DNA from: Brachypodius melanocephalos
Taxonomy: Eukaryota; Chordata; Aves; Passeriformes; Pycnonotidae
Direction of reading: 5' to 3'
DNA: 64,000 nt
Assembly (NCBI GenBank): GCA_013398615.1
Contig: VZSR01001479.1
Location: 13,237,847-13,301,846, forward strand
Shown here one piece after another: positions 49,141 through 63,350 of the stretch. The position numbers and the translations under genes were made by a program. The stretch's first letter is position 1. Each line of letters begins with the position of its first letter. Below the pieces are notes generated by a model. It was not told the origin of the DNA and ran no database searches. It saw only the letters and a program-made list of their open reading frames with translations.

Positions 49141-49245
49141 AGCATCACAGAATGGTTTGGATTAGATTGCAAGGGACCTTAAGGATCATCTGGATTCAAC
49201 CTTCCTGCCATGGGCAGCAACATCATTCAGTGTCTGGGATTCCCT
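49141..49245 (-). mobile_element. Severely truncated CR1 3' stub
   Basis: The plus strand reads 'agcatcacagaatggtttgg', 'gcaagggaccttaaggatcatctgga' and 'cctgccatgggcagcaacatc'. These are the antisense landmarks of the CR1 3' untranslated end. Only about 100 bases were copied or retained, consistent with the strong 5' truncation typical of CR1. It contains no coding part. Confidence 0.88.
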
Positions 49246-52200
49246 GGGTACAACTGTTTCCTCAGTAAGATTTCTGGCTGCGGGGAATATATGTATGTAC
49301 GTTTGTTTGTCCTTTTGCTAGGTTTTCTGTTACAAGTAACTCTATCATATTATAAACTTATCTAATAATTACTAGTGTTTCACTTAAGATAAAGTGATGG
49401 GAAAGGATAAAAAGGGAAGAAATGGCAGTATCCAATTTAAGAAAAAAGCAAGGAGCTCCCAGACTTTTCTGTCCTCAACCCACATGTAATGTGCTACAGT
49501 CACTTTCCATGACTTGATGTTAAATTTTTTTGTAACTGGGGAAAAATTATAAAATATCAGCCTGTATGAAGTCACAGTCTTATGAAGTTCTGAAATATAT
49601 TTTCATTAAATAAAATTCTGGTGATGGCAAAGAGTGAAATAATGGAATTTAAATATGTTGGCTCTGTTTGGAATTCAGGATATCTTTCTAACAATCATAG
49701 ACACAGGAAGTTACCTTATCTTATTCAGACCATTGTAATTGTCATAGACCTCTTAGTTTTATTGGGTTTTATCTGTTGATGTTAGTATTCGTTAGCTTGA
49801 TCTAAACAGCAACAATATTTATTTAAACAGGTGCTTAAGAGCAGCAGTATGGCCTTCTGTGTGAGCAATCTAGATATATGGCTTTGGTCAAGTGCGTGTT
49901 CAAAGTCTGACTTTTAGTCCTACAAAGGTCTTTAGTGGGCCTGCATCTTTGGTTGTTCTTGTCGTGGTCATCCCAGCCTTTAAAATTTATTTTCCATGGT
50001 CAACTTTTTTGTGTGATGCTTCTCTTTTGAGATACACATCGTGCTAGGCTCAGCCTCATTCTGCCATGACCGTTTCCATCATCACAAGTACTTGATCTGT
50101 TTCATGTTTTATGGGATCGATAAATCTCATCCCTAAAGAGTCCAGTAGCCCTTTGATTCCTGACCTGACATTTGCTAATGCTGTTCCTGATGACCTGCCA
50201 GTACGGATCTTCAGAACTGCAGTCTGTGTTTGACAACACTCATAATATGAATCAATATTTAGCATTCAGTAAGTGAGCTGGGGAGTCATTTTATTGCTGC
50301 AAAAGGCTACATTGCCCCTGGGCAGCTGTCAGAAATGGGTAGTTATTAATAGCCCTCTCTTTTCGCTTAGCATAGTCAGTAGGGGTCAGCCATGAAATGA
50401 TTTAATCAGTTTATGATATCTGTAACAAAGAGCACTTAAAATGTAATCACAAAATTTAAGTCGAAGTGTCCCTGGGCTGTTGTAATGTTTTCCTCGCTTA
50501 ATTTTCTCTGAAGTTGATGTAGTACACCAGAAGACTGAACAAGTTAAAAAAGCTGTGTTTAAATTTCTTTAAACTCTTCTGTCTTATTCCCCATGTGTCT
50601 GAGTGCAGTGTTTTTATGGAAGGTGAGTGTGGTATTATTAAAGAAGAAAATGGTCTCCCAAAAGTTCATTGCCTCAAGTCCCTTTCCCACTTGATCATGC
50701 TATGAAAACTTTGTGTGGGGATGAGGCATTTCCACATGTCTGAAAAAGAGGAGGAACAGTCCCAGGCTTTCTGTTCAGATCTTTTAGAAACATTGAAATA
50801 CGCATGGGATAAATAGAACAGGTCTTTGAGCAATTTAGTGTTCTGTGACTGTGTTTGCCACAGGTCTTTCTGAGCTTGGCAGCATTGTAGCACTTGTGTT
50901 TCCAAGTCTTTTGGTCATCTGGTTTGGAGAAAGGTTGTCAGTGTGTCAAGTGCAAACAAGCTTGCTTCACTATGGATTCTCCCTTTTCTCTGTCACTTTA
51001 ATCTGCAAGTGTTGTGAATTGGTAGACAATTTCACTGTGTTTATCTCTGAGTTTCTTCCTGTTCGTCTTACCATATCCTGAGGCAAAGTTTAAAATTTTG
51101 CATCATCATTCAGTCCTTTTCTGAAGACTTCTCTCGTGGAACTTCCCAGTCAGCCTCTGCAGAGCTTTAAGGAGCAAAGCTGATTTTTTTTTTATTTTCT
51201 TCTACTGTAGCCATTTCCTTACATGTAACATTGAGGCCGAATCCTTGACTTTCAAAATGGTTGTATAAAGTTAATTTATAATACAGCTGCAAGATGTGCA
51301 CTGATTCTGCCAGTAACTTAAGATAAAGAAAGCTGTTCTATGAACAGCTTTTTCCTGGGACCTGTTAAAGCACATTTACAAGCTTCTCTCATATATTCAG
51401 ATAGATTTTCTGCATTCTCCTTGTAGATAATATCTGCTTCTCTTTGGTAGAATATTGTCCTTGCCTGGTGTATTTCCAAGTTTTACATTCAGCATTGCGT
51501 GCAGATTTTCTGCAGGCATTAATAATCATCAGGATGCTGGGAGAGGGATAGGAGATTGCAGTTTAGTCAAAAAAGTTTCAGAATCAATACATTTCAGAAA
51601 ATTTGAGTGTCAGTGACTCTGACCAGCTGCCTGGCCAAGGTATCTTATGATGGAGAAAAGCCTTTTTAGGCATTTCCAATTAACTCACTAGTCATTGTGG
51701 TTTATGATAAAGGACTTTTTTTACATGTCCATCAGTTTGAAGTTTCTTCTCTTAATATTTTGGAGGCAACAGTAGTAATTTTTTCTTTATTTACTCTAGT
51801 TGAGTGAAGTACTCTCTGCCTGTTACCTTTTCAAGAGCTGATCACTGCCAACAGCCCCTCTCAGATGACTACACTACATTTACCAGAGTGTTTTTTACAG
51901 AACACTGTAAATTTGCTGAATGTTATTTGCAGGGTAATTTTGCTTCCAGTTACTATTACACATCGCCCTCCTGTCTCATCTTCTAGAGATGCAAATGCTG
52001 TAGTTGCTGCACAGAGGTATCCCTCCTAAGCTCAAAATGTTGCAGCTCAGACTTTTAATTCTAGAGTTATTTCTTTGAGCCCTTAAGCAACAGAAAAGCT
52101 ACAGACAGTCCCTTATATCAAGTGCTGAGATGTTCCCTATTCAGATAACTCTTTAAATTTGATAATTCATATTTACTCATTTCGTAGGAGCAAAAACTGT

Positions 52201-55200
52201 GTCAGTATTCTCTTTTGTAAATTAGAGACAAACTTCAGCAGGTATGGTACATGTTCATAAACTGTAAAATACACACTAAATTTTAGTTGTCATTCTTTGG
52301 TAATGTATAAACTGTTCTAATGGGTTTTGAAATCAGTAGGAGTCTCCATTGCAGTTAATTTTATAATGCTGTGATCAAGAGTACTTAGAGATGACAGATA
52401 TTTCTAAATACAAATGACTGATTGAGATGAAGGTTAGTGATACTTTGAACATTTTAAGAAGTTTACTTTTGCTGCTCTGGGCAAAATGTCTGATTTTTGA
52501 GCATGCAAATTTGTTTGTCTTCTTCAATTTAGAGCGCCATGCCTTGGTTTTTCTTTTGGTCTATTATACTTTTTCCCTTTTAGTTTTCAGTTCTTCTGCT
52601 TATAGATGGGTTTAAGAAATGCACTTCTATACATGCCCTTGTCACATATGCAGTATCTATTTGATTGTATTTTGAATTTTCTTGTTAGTCATGTAAAACA
52701 CACAGATTTACTGCTAATTCTATTCCACAGGAAACCTTTTTATTATTATATTAATAATATTAGTGTCTGGAAAATGTAATTTGTATTTTGGCTTGTTGTG
52801 ATTTTTTTTCATTAAACATTTCCTGCTAAAAGTAGGAGTTCAATAGCCCATAAATTCAGACTATGGACTTGTTTATCTCCAGGATAATTCTAGTAGTCAC
52901 TAGGTGATCAAGCATCTTCAGCAATGTCAAACATTTTCTTCCCATGCTGCACGTGTGAGTGCAGCATCCCTCGCAGGTAATTTTCTAATGTCTTTGTTAG
53001 CATTGTGGTATGTGCCAAGTGTCCCTCTGCTTGCAAGGAGAGGCAGAAATCTTGCACTGTGCTGTCAAAATATCAAAATAAAAAATAGCTTCCTATTTCT
53101 AGTAAGAGCTCTTGGTAATGCCACCCAACATTCTTTCTTTCTGTTTGGTCTTTTCCTTTTCCTTTTCCTTCCAAAGTAAAGTGTTCATTGCTATAAAATT
53201 TGCTGTCAAAGACAAACATCAGGGCATGGTTTTATGAGATATTATAAGTTTAGCATCATACAGCCATAGAACTCATTTTAACCAGCAAATATTGCAAGGG
53301 TTTAATGGTAAAATAATGAGCCCCAGAAGTTGCCCTCTGATGTCAAGCCTTTCAATAATTCAATAAAGTATTTCATTGTTTTGCAATTATAATATAATTT
53401 ATTACTCTCCTTTAAAACAAGATAGTGCCAATTTCTTAAAAGTACATTTTTAGTAGTAGAATTTTACTTATCTGGTTAACAGCAAAACCAGGAAGTTTTT
53501 CCTTTAAGAGTGTCATTAGTTATTATCACAGTGTTGTCATAGATATTTTTTAGTTCCAAGTTTATTTTGAGCAGATGGGAGGAAGATATCATGTCAAACC
53601 CCAAATATTTATGTATTTTTTTAAACTACTTATGCTTGAGAATGAGTTATACTAGAATGAGGATGAGCAGAATTGCAAGCAAAGTTATTGAGCATGGAAA
53701 ATTCATCTAGCATTTATGATAATATTTTCCTATTGATTTCAGAGGGTTCTAACAGAATAAGACCCAAGTGAAAACTAAGTAATAAATTCTTAAATTGCAT
53801 TATAATGTTCACTGTTTTTTAGTTGGTAGCCATTTAAAGTCTTGCATTTTTTATATTTTCCCCCACTCTTTTTGTGAGGTGATGCCTACCACTTCACAGA
53901 CCTTACTCTGGCCTTCTGATTAGTTCATTCTTTACAATAAATTTTATAGTTACTTTTGAAACTCCTATAGCTTTATGAGCTTATTCTATAGTTTCACCTT
54001 ATTTTCATATGTATACACAATTTCAGTAAGAATGCAAGTTTTAAAACATTACAACAAAATCAGTCATATGAAATTCATGTGGAGGATATATTGAAATTGC
54101 AATTGTCTTTGTGAACCTTTCCCACCATTATGAATGTAATACTAGAGGGACAATGTGCTCTACGAGTTTCTTGTGTTTTGGCCTAATTATTAATTTAAAC
54201 TTTTTCACTTGCAAAGTCATAGAAGTATACTATGACTCTGTGTTAATTTAGGATAATGCAGCTTTGCTACTCATGCAGCTAAACAAAAATTCAAGCTTAA
54301 CAAGAAATGTTGGCAGGACATGTCTTTTTTGTGGTCAGTTTTCATGGAAGGAGAACATTGTCAAACACTACACTCTTTGAAAGAAATTCAAAATGTATTA
54401 GGTGGAAAAAGTTCACTTGTAAAAAGTTTTAAAGTTTTAATCTGTATGGGTGAGTGATGCTTGATCCTGAGAATTCTGGGAAGTTAAAGCAGAGATGATA
54501 TTGTGCTACTAATAGCAGAAGACCAGGAGAATGCTAGTGTTGTCCATCCTGGCTGGGAAAGGGAGATTGGTTTGGAGAGGAAGACTCAGGTCTTTGTCTA
54601 TGTCTTATGGGATTGCAACCACAGCAAGATACTGAAATATCTGACAGGGGCTGGTTCTACCTGTAACCAACAGCTCAAGAAAGAGAAATCCAGAAATCTA
54701 CTTGGAAAGGAAAGGGGGCAAGTAGACCAATAACTGTGTGGTATAGCTGGGTAAGGATGATTACTAAGTTGGTGTCAGTGAATGCTGTGGTCCATGTTCT
54801 AAGCATACAGCAGTAAAATAAGGGAGTGAGATGGACATCTATTAAATTCCTCCAAAAGTTAGGAGGACACTGAAGAGGATAGGATGCTTGTAACAGTAAA
54901 AGAGTAATGACCATGGTAAGAAAAGGAGTGGTTAGAAAAGCTAACTCACAAACACTGAGAGGGAAAAAGAATTTTAAGGAATTATGGTGTTGATTGTGAC
55001 TGGCAAGTTAAAATGGTTGAGAAGAGACTGTTGGGTCTAAGATTTGGCAGGAAGGTTGGTGGATTGAGTGTGAATCACTTCAGTGTTGTCAATATATAAG
55101 ACTGCTTTGGAAAGTGTCAGAGGAAATTCTAGGCAATAATTTTGCCTAAGTTGTTCACTGATCTTAGATGTGAAATAGAGAGATGAGATGGAGCAATTCT

Positions 55201-58200
55201 GGGAAAGAGGAGTGGGGTCAGGTGTTAAAATCCTCTAACAAGGAGGGGAAAATTACAAAAATTAAAATTAAACATATATTTTCAACAATGTACTCATCCT
55301 CCTTTGTCCTCGCTTCATCTGTAAAGGTTTTACAATTTCATCTCATTCCTCTTTGGAGTACCTTCCTTCAAAACATAATCAAAGTATTCTTATTACTTCA
55401 GCATAATGCAACGTCTCTATTCCCAGGGCAACTAAACCTCATGTGCCATTTAAGAAATCATTGTAAAGAAAGGGTGTCTTTGAGTGTGATAATTTTCATG
55501 GAAAGAAAACATTAGATATATGCTGAAATTTTGAACTTTGTGACATTCTGAGGTCTCTGAGAATTCTGACATCTCCAGCAAGTGGCAGACACAATATTCA
55601 AGTGCCTGTAATTGACCAATGCAGCACTTGACACCTGACACAGAGTTGACTGCATGACCTGCAAGGTTAGATGGGTAGGTGGTATATGAAATCCTTATTT
55701 AAAGCTTTCTCTAGTAACTGGAATGAGTGTGACATGAGGCTAAGTCACAGATAACTGACTTCTTTAAAAATACATCCAGAAATCTAACCCTCTAGAAAGG
55801 TCTGTATTGTGTACAGTATTACCCATTAACTTCAAGATGTGCCTTGCTTTTGTTCAGAGTATTGTGTGATTAGATTTTCTTTTAAGTTACAAATACATGA
55901 TTGGAATTGTATTTCACAGCTACATCTTGCTGCATGGATGAATGACAAGATGGGTTGAACCTTGGTCTTTTTTTCTTTCCCTCCATTTTTCCTTCTGGAT
56001 TGAGATGATGCGTTGCTATACAGAATGCCTTCCTGAATGCCACTCTGCAGTTATAACATGAAATAGAACTGCTAATAGAAGTATGAGAAATTAGAGGTAG
56101 AAAAAACACATTACTTCATCATCTCTATGCACCTGACAGTACACCAGGGTCCTAAATTGTTCAGGAAGAAAGTTATTCTAAAAGGATTAGATATGATGTA
56201 ATGAATTACATACAAATGAGTGAACACAGCTTTTATAGCTTAAAATTGTAAGAAGCTTTTATCTAATTTTAATACTGATACAGGTAAAAATAGGTTGGAT
56301 CAGATTTATGAATAACCCTGGTATTTCATTAACATGTTCACCATAGTTCTTGTACACGTTACTGACAATATTTGAGTTTCTAAGAACTCTAACATTACTA
56401 AATTTCTTCCCTTTTTACCAGGAAATATTTCTAAGCTGGCATTCAGGCCACTGACTGTAAACTTTTAGAATTGTACCATGTATACCAAAACCTTAAATAA
56501 CCTCAAATATTTTAATCCTTTGGAAGTTTACACTTCAGCCAATAATTTCACTTAAGATTTGCTGCTTTGAAGCTGTGTCTTCTTGCAGTCATTGAAGAAG
56601 GAATTTGTGAAGACTACTTAAAATTAATTTTTTTCCCCAGACCTGTAAATTCACAATGGTAGAACTGGTACCTATTTTCATAAACTGTAACTGTTCCCTG
56701 TATTTTATACTTCAGATTTTATCCTAGTCCACACAGGTCAACAGCATCTGTATAGGTATGACAAATTAAAGTTGGTTCATTTTACTTGATTTCTTTAACT
56801 TGCTGAAATTTCATTATCATTTTGAGAGTCAGTACTAATCTACATTTCTTTTGATCTTTCTTTTAATTTACAGTAGAATTGAAATCAGAACAGGACTAAT
56901 TTTAATACTTACTTTTTAAGAGAAAGAGAGCAAAAAGACTTTTACAGCTCTAGCTACTTCAATTTTCTTTTTGTGATGTTTTTCACTTAGTTTAGTTCAA
57001 GCTTCATTTTCATGTAAATCCAAACCTCCAAATTTCATTATCATTATTAAAGGCTGTTTATTCAGTTTCTGAAAAAAAAAAGTCTCATTGCTGTCACCAT
57101 AATATGAATGATCAAAGAAGAGTAATTGTAGCATTTCTTTTAGGAATCCTGCCCTCAGTAAGCCCATAGGATTTGTTTACCCTCTCTTACTAACTAACAT
57201 TTGTACCCATATGTTGAGATGGCAGCATGCCTCCCTCATGATGTACTATGCCAGTTTCAATGGGATATAGATGCCAAACACTATTTAAATAAGGAACTAG
57301 CATAATGCTGAAAATACCATCTGTTCTGTAAAATTTTTCTTACTCTGTGACAGGATCGCCGTACTGAACTTCCATGTGTTAATCACATTTTTTGATACAC
57401 AATAATGAAATTTGAATACCTGAACAGCTGAAATGTCTGAGCATCCATGATATCTGCAGTTTCACCAGGAATTGTGGAAGCTTCACGTTGTGTGTTTGGA
57501 AGTCACTTTTAAAAACATGGGACACCAAGGTGCATTGGTGAATGTAGTGCAACCGTGAAGCAGCTCATGCGTGACAGTGGCTGTGTCATGCATAAATCAG
57601 CCTTCAGGGATGAGTATTTACTGCTATCATGCCCCTTCTTATTGGGCAAATCTACAGAGAGCAGTATGTGGAAAACTTCCACAATGATTCTTTCAGTGAG
57701 TTCAGATGTGTCAGCTTGAGGAGCAAGGTCTGTTCTCTCTGGATTCCTTACTTATGGATTGCATTAATCTTAAATTTGTCAGGTGGCTAAGGTTCAGTTC
57801 CAGTGCAAGCTACTGATTAGAAATCTTCCTGATCAATCAGCCAATTGATTTGAAGTCTTCATTTCTCAGTCCATCTGTTAAAGTACCCAACCATTTCCAT
57901 CTATTTTGCTATGTTAATGAACAAATTATTTTTTACTGTGTTGTAGTTCCATCTGATGGTATCTGAAAAATTAGGGGTTTCCTAACAAACAAGTATCATT
58001 TTGTGTGTGCGTATAAAGATGAACATGAATACAGCAATATGGCACTTTCTAGAAAATGCTGACTTTTGTGAATGGTGACAGCTGTCTGTATTAAAACAGG
58101 TTTTGTGTGATCCCAGACTGAAAATAGCTGCTCTGAAAAATGCATATTTCTTCTGACGAGCATTGTGTCAAAGAACGTTTCTTCTAAGTTTTTTGGGTGT

Positions 58201-59295
58201 GAGAGACAGGTCATCTTTGTTTCAGAAAGGGCAGAAAGGTACTTGGTCTAACATAGTTTTGTGTGAAGTTCAGTGATTTTTTTTAGAACTATGAATCCTA
58301 TTGCAAAAGTATGTTTCAGAGGGACCTATTATAATATTCTTAACAGATAAAATATTGTGTATAATATTGCTAGAATTAATTGGTTTTCATAAGTATTTAA
58401 AATTATGTAATATGAGCCAAAAGTCAGATTAAATGTTAATTGATCGTGTTTTAATACATCATTTCTGTTCCACTCAAATGAATTCTATAATCTCTATTTT
58501 CAGTATGAAAAAGCTTATTATTTACATTTGGTTTTTTCCCTGCTTCCTTATTGTTTGCTGAATTCTATTACTAGATCTTCATCCAAGAAAACAGGTTTGC
58601 ATTTGCATTTGCATGAAATTTTCAAGTATCCAGATTCTGGAATACTTGTTGCTCTGCAGAGGTTGATTAGGAAATTATTTTCATTTTCACTAAAGCCTAG
58701 ACAGTAAAACAAAGGAAGGGGAAAGGTCTCTTGAGGCATTATAGATGTCACTAAAAACATTTTTATGTTCCACTGTTCCAGATTTTTGCCTCCTGTATCT
58801 TCCTGCTTTCTTCATTTTATCGCTATAGCCAGCCTTTAATTTTGCCTTTTTCTTTGTTCTGCTCCTGGAACTGAGCCTTTTCCAAGGACCAGCACAGATA
58901 AAGGAATCTCTTTTCTGCTGAGCTTGATGGAGGAGTTGGTACCTTTACTTCTGTAAATAACCTGTGGTGGTTGTAATTGGCTGTAGTTGTCTGCGTCCAA
59001 CAGAAAAGTGTACAAAGGCAGTAATGTTGGACAGGATAACACTCTCACTCTATCCTGCTTCTCTGTGTCTGAAAAGCACTCAAAGAGTTCCTCACTTCAT
59101 CATTTTCCACAAAACCATGAGTTTTTCTATGTTGAATGGTGTGTATATGTTTTGAATATGAATTTACATATGTACATTAAAAACACTTGAAAGGAAATGT
59201 GACTCTTACCTACAAAGCAGGATAACTAAGTGTCACATAATAATTTTGGTGTGGGAGAAGATATGGTCCTTCTTGAGTGGAAGTAAATGTGTGAG
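49246..59295. other. Non-coding DNA, nothing firmly recognised
   Basis: Ten kilobases of AT-rich sequence. A 69-codon minus-strand frame at 50056-50265 ends in MMETVMAE and has protein-like composition, but I cannot identify it. The 110-codon plus frame at 55183-55515 has no domain features. A (TTTTCC)3 run lies at 53151-53170 and an A/T inverted repeat at 52741-52759. I see no RNA gene or repeat family. 54500-55250 is purine-rich on the plus strand. Confidence 0.45.
53151..53170 (+). repeat. (TTTTCC)3 polypyrimidine repeat
   Basis: Three hexamer units plus TT, preceded by TTCTTTCTTTC at 53131. Simple sequence. Confidence 0.85.
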
Positions 59296-59572
59296 GTCAC
59301 TTCCCAGCTCTCTAGTCTATCCAGATCTCTCTGTAAGGCCTCTCTACTGTCAAAGGAGACCACAGCTCTTCCTAATTGTGTATTGTTGCCAAACTTAATG
59401 TACATTTGATTCCTGTGCCCAGTTTCTTTATAAAATCATTAAAGAGCACAGGGCCTAAAGTTGAGCCTGGGAATCCCCACTGGTGCTGACTGACTGCCAG
59501 CCTGATGTAACCCCATTTATTCTCACTCTTTGAGCCAGAACTCTCAGACAGCCATTCACCTGTCTGGGCGAC
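59296..59572 (-). mobile_element. CR1 LINE fragment, internal ORF2 part
   Basis: Antisense landmarks on the plus strand: 'tctatccagatctctctgtaagg', 'attgttgccaaacttaatg' (equivalent to the usual 'ttg-gcaaactt' segment), 'attaaagagcacagggcctaa', 'gagcctgggaatccccactgg' and 'gagccagaactctcagacagccattcacc'. These belong to the part of CR1 that lies upstream (5') of the RT C-terminus. The copy's own 3' half should lie to the left, but is absent. Confidence 0.85.
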
Positions 59573-59589
59573 CTAGAGCCAGGTGCCAA

Positions 59590-59978
59590 TGGACCATGAC
59601 CAGATGACTTTTGAATGTGTCCAAGATGAGGACTCCACAGCCTCCCTAGGACCTTTTCCATTGCTTGGCCTCTGTTGCAGTACTAAAGTGTTCCTTGATG
59701 TTCAATTTGCACGCACTGGCTCTTGTTCTGTTACTGGGCACCACTGAAAAGAGCCTGGTTCCTTCTGCCTTGCACCCTCCTTCCAGATGCTTGTAATGGT
59801 TGATGAGATTCCAACACTTCAAGCCTTTTTTTTCTCCAGGCTAAACATTCCCACCTCTCTGCTTTTCCTCATAGGAGAGATGCTCCAGTCCCTTTATGGT
59901 CTTAGTGGCCCTTTGCTGGACTTTCTCCGCTATGGCCTTTTCTTTCTCATACTGGGGAGTCCAGAGCAGTACTCCAGA
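59590..59978 (-). mobile_element. CR1 LINE fragment, 3' part
   Basis: Antisense landmarks in order: 'cttttgaatgtgtccaagatg', 'gactccacagcctccctagg', 'ggctcttgttctgttactgggcacc', 'ctccaggctaaacattccc', 'cctcataggagagatgctcc' and 'ggagtccagagcagtactcc'. This is the 3' end of ORF2 and its untranslated end. It lies to the right of the internal fragment at 59296-59572, the reverse of the order expected in a single minus-strand copy. The 68-codon minus and 96-codon plus frames here are by-products. Confidence 0.88.
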
Positions 59979-62900
59979 ACAGCCATAAAAGGTCTTGAAG
60001 ACCTTCCTAGTTGGCTTGAGTGTTTGGTAAGAATAAATTTAAAATTTAGAATTACCACAATTGGTTCTTTTCCATAATTTCTGTTAGAAGTTTGGCTGTT
60101 CTGTTCTCATGCGCCACTGTAAAGGTAACAGAGACTGTTACAGTTGTCTGTGCAATATGCAAATACCAGTCAGCTTTCATTCTGCAAACTCACATGCGTT
60201 GCTAGCAGGGAATTACTATTTAAAGAAAGAAAACAAAAGAAGTTTAAAAACCAGCTAAATTTAAGTAAAAAGATAAATTAAGGAAATATCCTAGTTCGTA
60301 GCTATACCAGGCTACCATGTAATTGGTAATTTTTGTCTTTGCTCACTGAGTTTCTCTGTGTAATGAAAACTTTTTTTTATTATAGGTCACTGTTTATCTG
60401 GGGATTTTAGTTTGTTCAGGATTAATCCTTTATAAAATACTAATTCTGATGGACTAGGCTGTAAAATGAAGACCATGGAGATGCCTCATGGTTATTTTTT
60501 TTAACTGGATTATTCCCATATCCAGTATTTGGTATTTGTATTTAGAAGCAAGTATCAGCCTTATAAGTAATATTTGCTTCCCCATCATAATGAAGTCCAC
60601 TTAAATAAATACCTGATATAAAAATAATCCTGTTAGAACTGAACAAATGAACTCTACACCAGTCACTCAGAGTTCTAGAAGACCCTAACTGGTAAATACT
60701 TGATTAATGAATAATCCTTTTAAATGAATAAAATTTGTGCACCAAATAGAGAAGTAAATTAAAATCATGGTAAGACTAGTTATGGGAAAGTTACAGATGA
60801 GTAAATCTGGGCTGATAATTTATGAGAAAGCATGATGACATTCTCTTTTCTTTGATAACAATAAGCCTTTTATAAGTGTAGTTTCAATTCCTTTTTTTCA
60901 AAAATACATTAAAAAGATTTATACCCATGTCATGTAATATTGGAAATATTCATGAGAAAAAGATGAACATAGATGTATGGTAGTAAATCGCTAATATGTT
61001 CAAATGAGATGTTTTCTTATTTCCGTTTCATTGCATTTGACTTTGAAGGAATTTTATTCCTTTTTTGTATTATGTCATCCTAAAAAAAAAATTATCCTAG
61101 CAGTTAACCTTTTACTCAATATAGGTCACACAAAGTTAGATCATTTAGACTGAAATTCTTTAGAGAGATATAGGTGTTTTAATGAAAATTAGAAATCTCG
61201 TTTGCTCATTCGAGAGCATACTATAGTGTTTTCTATCCTTTTGTAATTTAGTCTGGGAGTTTTTCCTATCTAAAGCAAAAGAGAATATATGTTTTTAAAA
61301 AATCTATTTCATATATTTGAATGAGTTCATGAAAAAGCTAATGAATAGTTAGTTGTGAAGGCTCATTAAAACAGATAAAATCAAAATAAACTAATAAATA
61401 AAGAGCCTGTGCCAGTAAGAACATATGACTGTAAATAGCTTTTGCCTCAAAACTCCTACTGGTGTCTGGATGACAGCATTCCTCACAGTTGTTCACAGAA
61501 AGGAACCAAATTAATTCAGCCAAAATGAATAAAACATAGTGCCATGGTGAGGTTGTGTTTGGTAGGGGAAGTGATAAGGGATGAGAAGGTTTTGCACGCC
61601 TTCAGACTATCTGTGAGTTCCTTTATTCGGCAAGCATTTAGACTATGAGCCTCTGGAAACCTAGAGCTAGCAAGGGCCCATGTGACTCCAGATTTAAGAA
61701 GAGAAAAAAAAGGTTAAAGCTTTAGTTGCATCTTCCTTTTGTTTCTTGGCTGCATTGGAATGACCATATTGTCCTTTCCTGAAGACCAGTTTTAAGATTT
61801 AAAATCATTAGTCTCTTTTACATATGTAAAGGTCTTAAGTGATAATATCTGAATGAGTAGAAAGGTGGATTTGCATAATGATGTAAAACTGCCATTTGAT
61901 TTACTTTTAAAGGTGTCTTCATTAACAAGGGTTTTGAAAGTAGAAGAAAGTGCAAAGAGAGGTGGTTTTATCTGCCAGGAAGTGATCAAAATATGACCTG
62001 TGTTTAGATAGAAATGCTTATAGTTAGGCTTATTAAAATTATAATTTTAAGATGTATTTTTTTCTCCCATAGAGATTTTCCTTTATTTTTGAAAGTTGTT
62101 TCTACTTTATTCTTTTATTTTTTTCTAAACAAACAATTTCTTGCAGGATACATAGAGATACATAATTTCAGCCCTACCTTCATGAGTTTGTTAATACAAA
62201 AATTAATAAGAGTTTGAGAATAAGCTACCTCCAAGGTAAGTTAGGGTTTTAGAGTGATTTGATTTTTGTAAACAAAGTAGTATAGATTTGAAGTCTGAAG
62301 ATCATCCTAACTAAATGGAAATTATGCAAAAGGCATAATTTTGCCGTCTGTATGTGGGAGTGGAAAAAGACATTTCTACAACTCTGGCTAAAAATAGCTG
62401 ACTCATTGGCTAGAGGAAATTTGCCACTGGTTGATTGATAGGCTTAATGAATTTCCCTTGGTTCTTATGGTTTTAATCTCAACTTTTGTCCTATTTGACC
62501 TGTCTGATGTCATCCAATTCGTGCATGACAGTAAACTAGGATGGTTTGGTTTGTTATATATATATATATATCTTACACTGTTTGTTGTGTGAAAGGAGAA
62601 AACACAAGGAATGAAATTAATTCTGATTGTGCCTAGGAATAATGGAAAAAATATTTTCTTACTAATTTCCACATCACTCCTGGAATTAAGTGGACTAGAT
62701 TTGTGATTATCACCAATTTTCCACTGTCCATTTGGATACTTGCTGTTTGAACCTGATACCAGATCAGTATAGTATGCCAGGTATTTGTTACATTGTTATT
62801 ATTTACAGGAATGAATGTATTCACAAGCCTAGTAACTAGAACTGGAATTTTTAAGAGACCTTGAAGAAATAGTGATATTTATAACTTTGAGCTGCTTCTG

Positions 62901-63350
62901 AAAATCTTGTCATAAGTGATTTAACTTAGTAATCTTCAATAACATTATTTAAATTCTCTTTTCATTCACGACTGACAAAGGAAAGTTTGGAAGGTAATAT
63001 TAATTTATCTGGTTAATGGAGGGTAGCATTGTCAAGAGCTTGTCCCATCAGGTATAAACTGTTACCGCAATTAAGAAGTTCATTTGAAAGTGTTTTAGTT
63101 GTCATACTCATTTAGCAAGAAATCCAATTACTATTAATACATTAACTAGGCCTGCTGAAACGATTTCATTTTAATCTTTACATGCAATCTTTACATATGT
63201 AATCTTTTTTGAGTTTGTCTACTTGCTCATTTTATACTGTCATTGAGACTACTGCCTTTTGGCTTTTTAAGTTTATTCTGTATTGTTTGTTTTAGCAATG
63301 GAAAATTTTACTGACTTGATTCACATTGTGAGTGCTGACCAAAAAATCAG
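59979..63350. other. Non-coding DNA, nothing recognised
   Basis: AT-rich. Contains a TA repeat at 62555-62571 and no gene-like frames. Confidence 0.55.
62555..62571. repeat. (TA)8 dinucleotide repeat
   Basis: Eight TA units plus T, followed by CTTACACTG. Confidence 0.85.

Noticed and set aside
55183..55515. 110-codon plus-strand frame
   Set aside because: No domain features or conserved motifs. The residue mix follows local composition.
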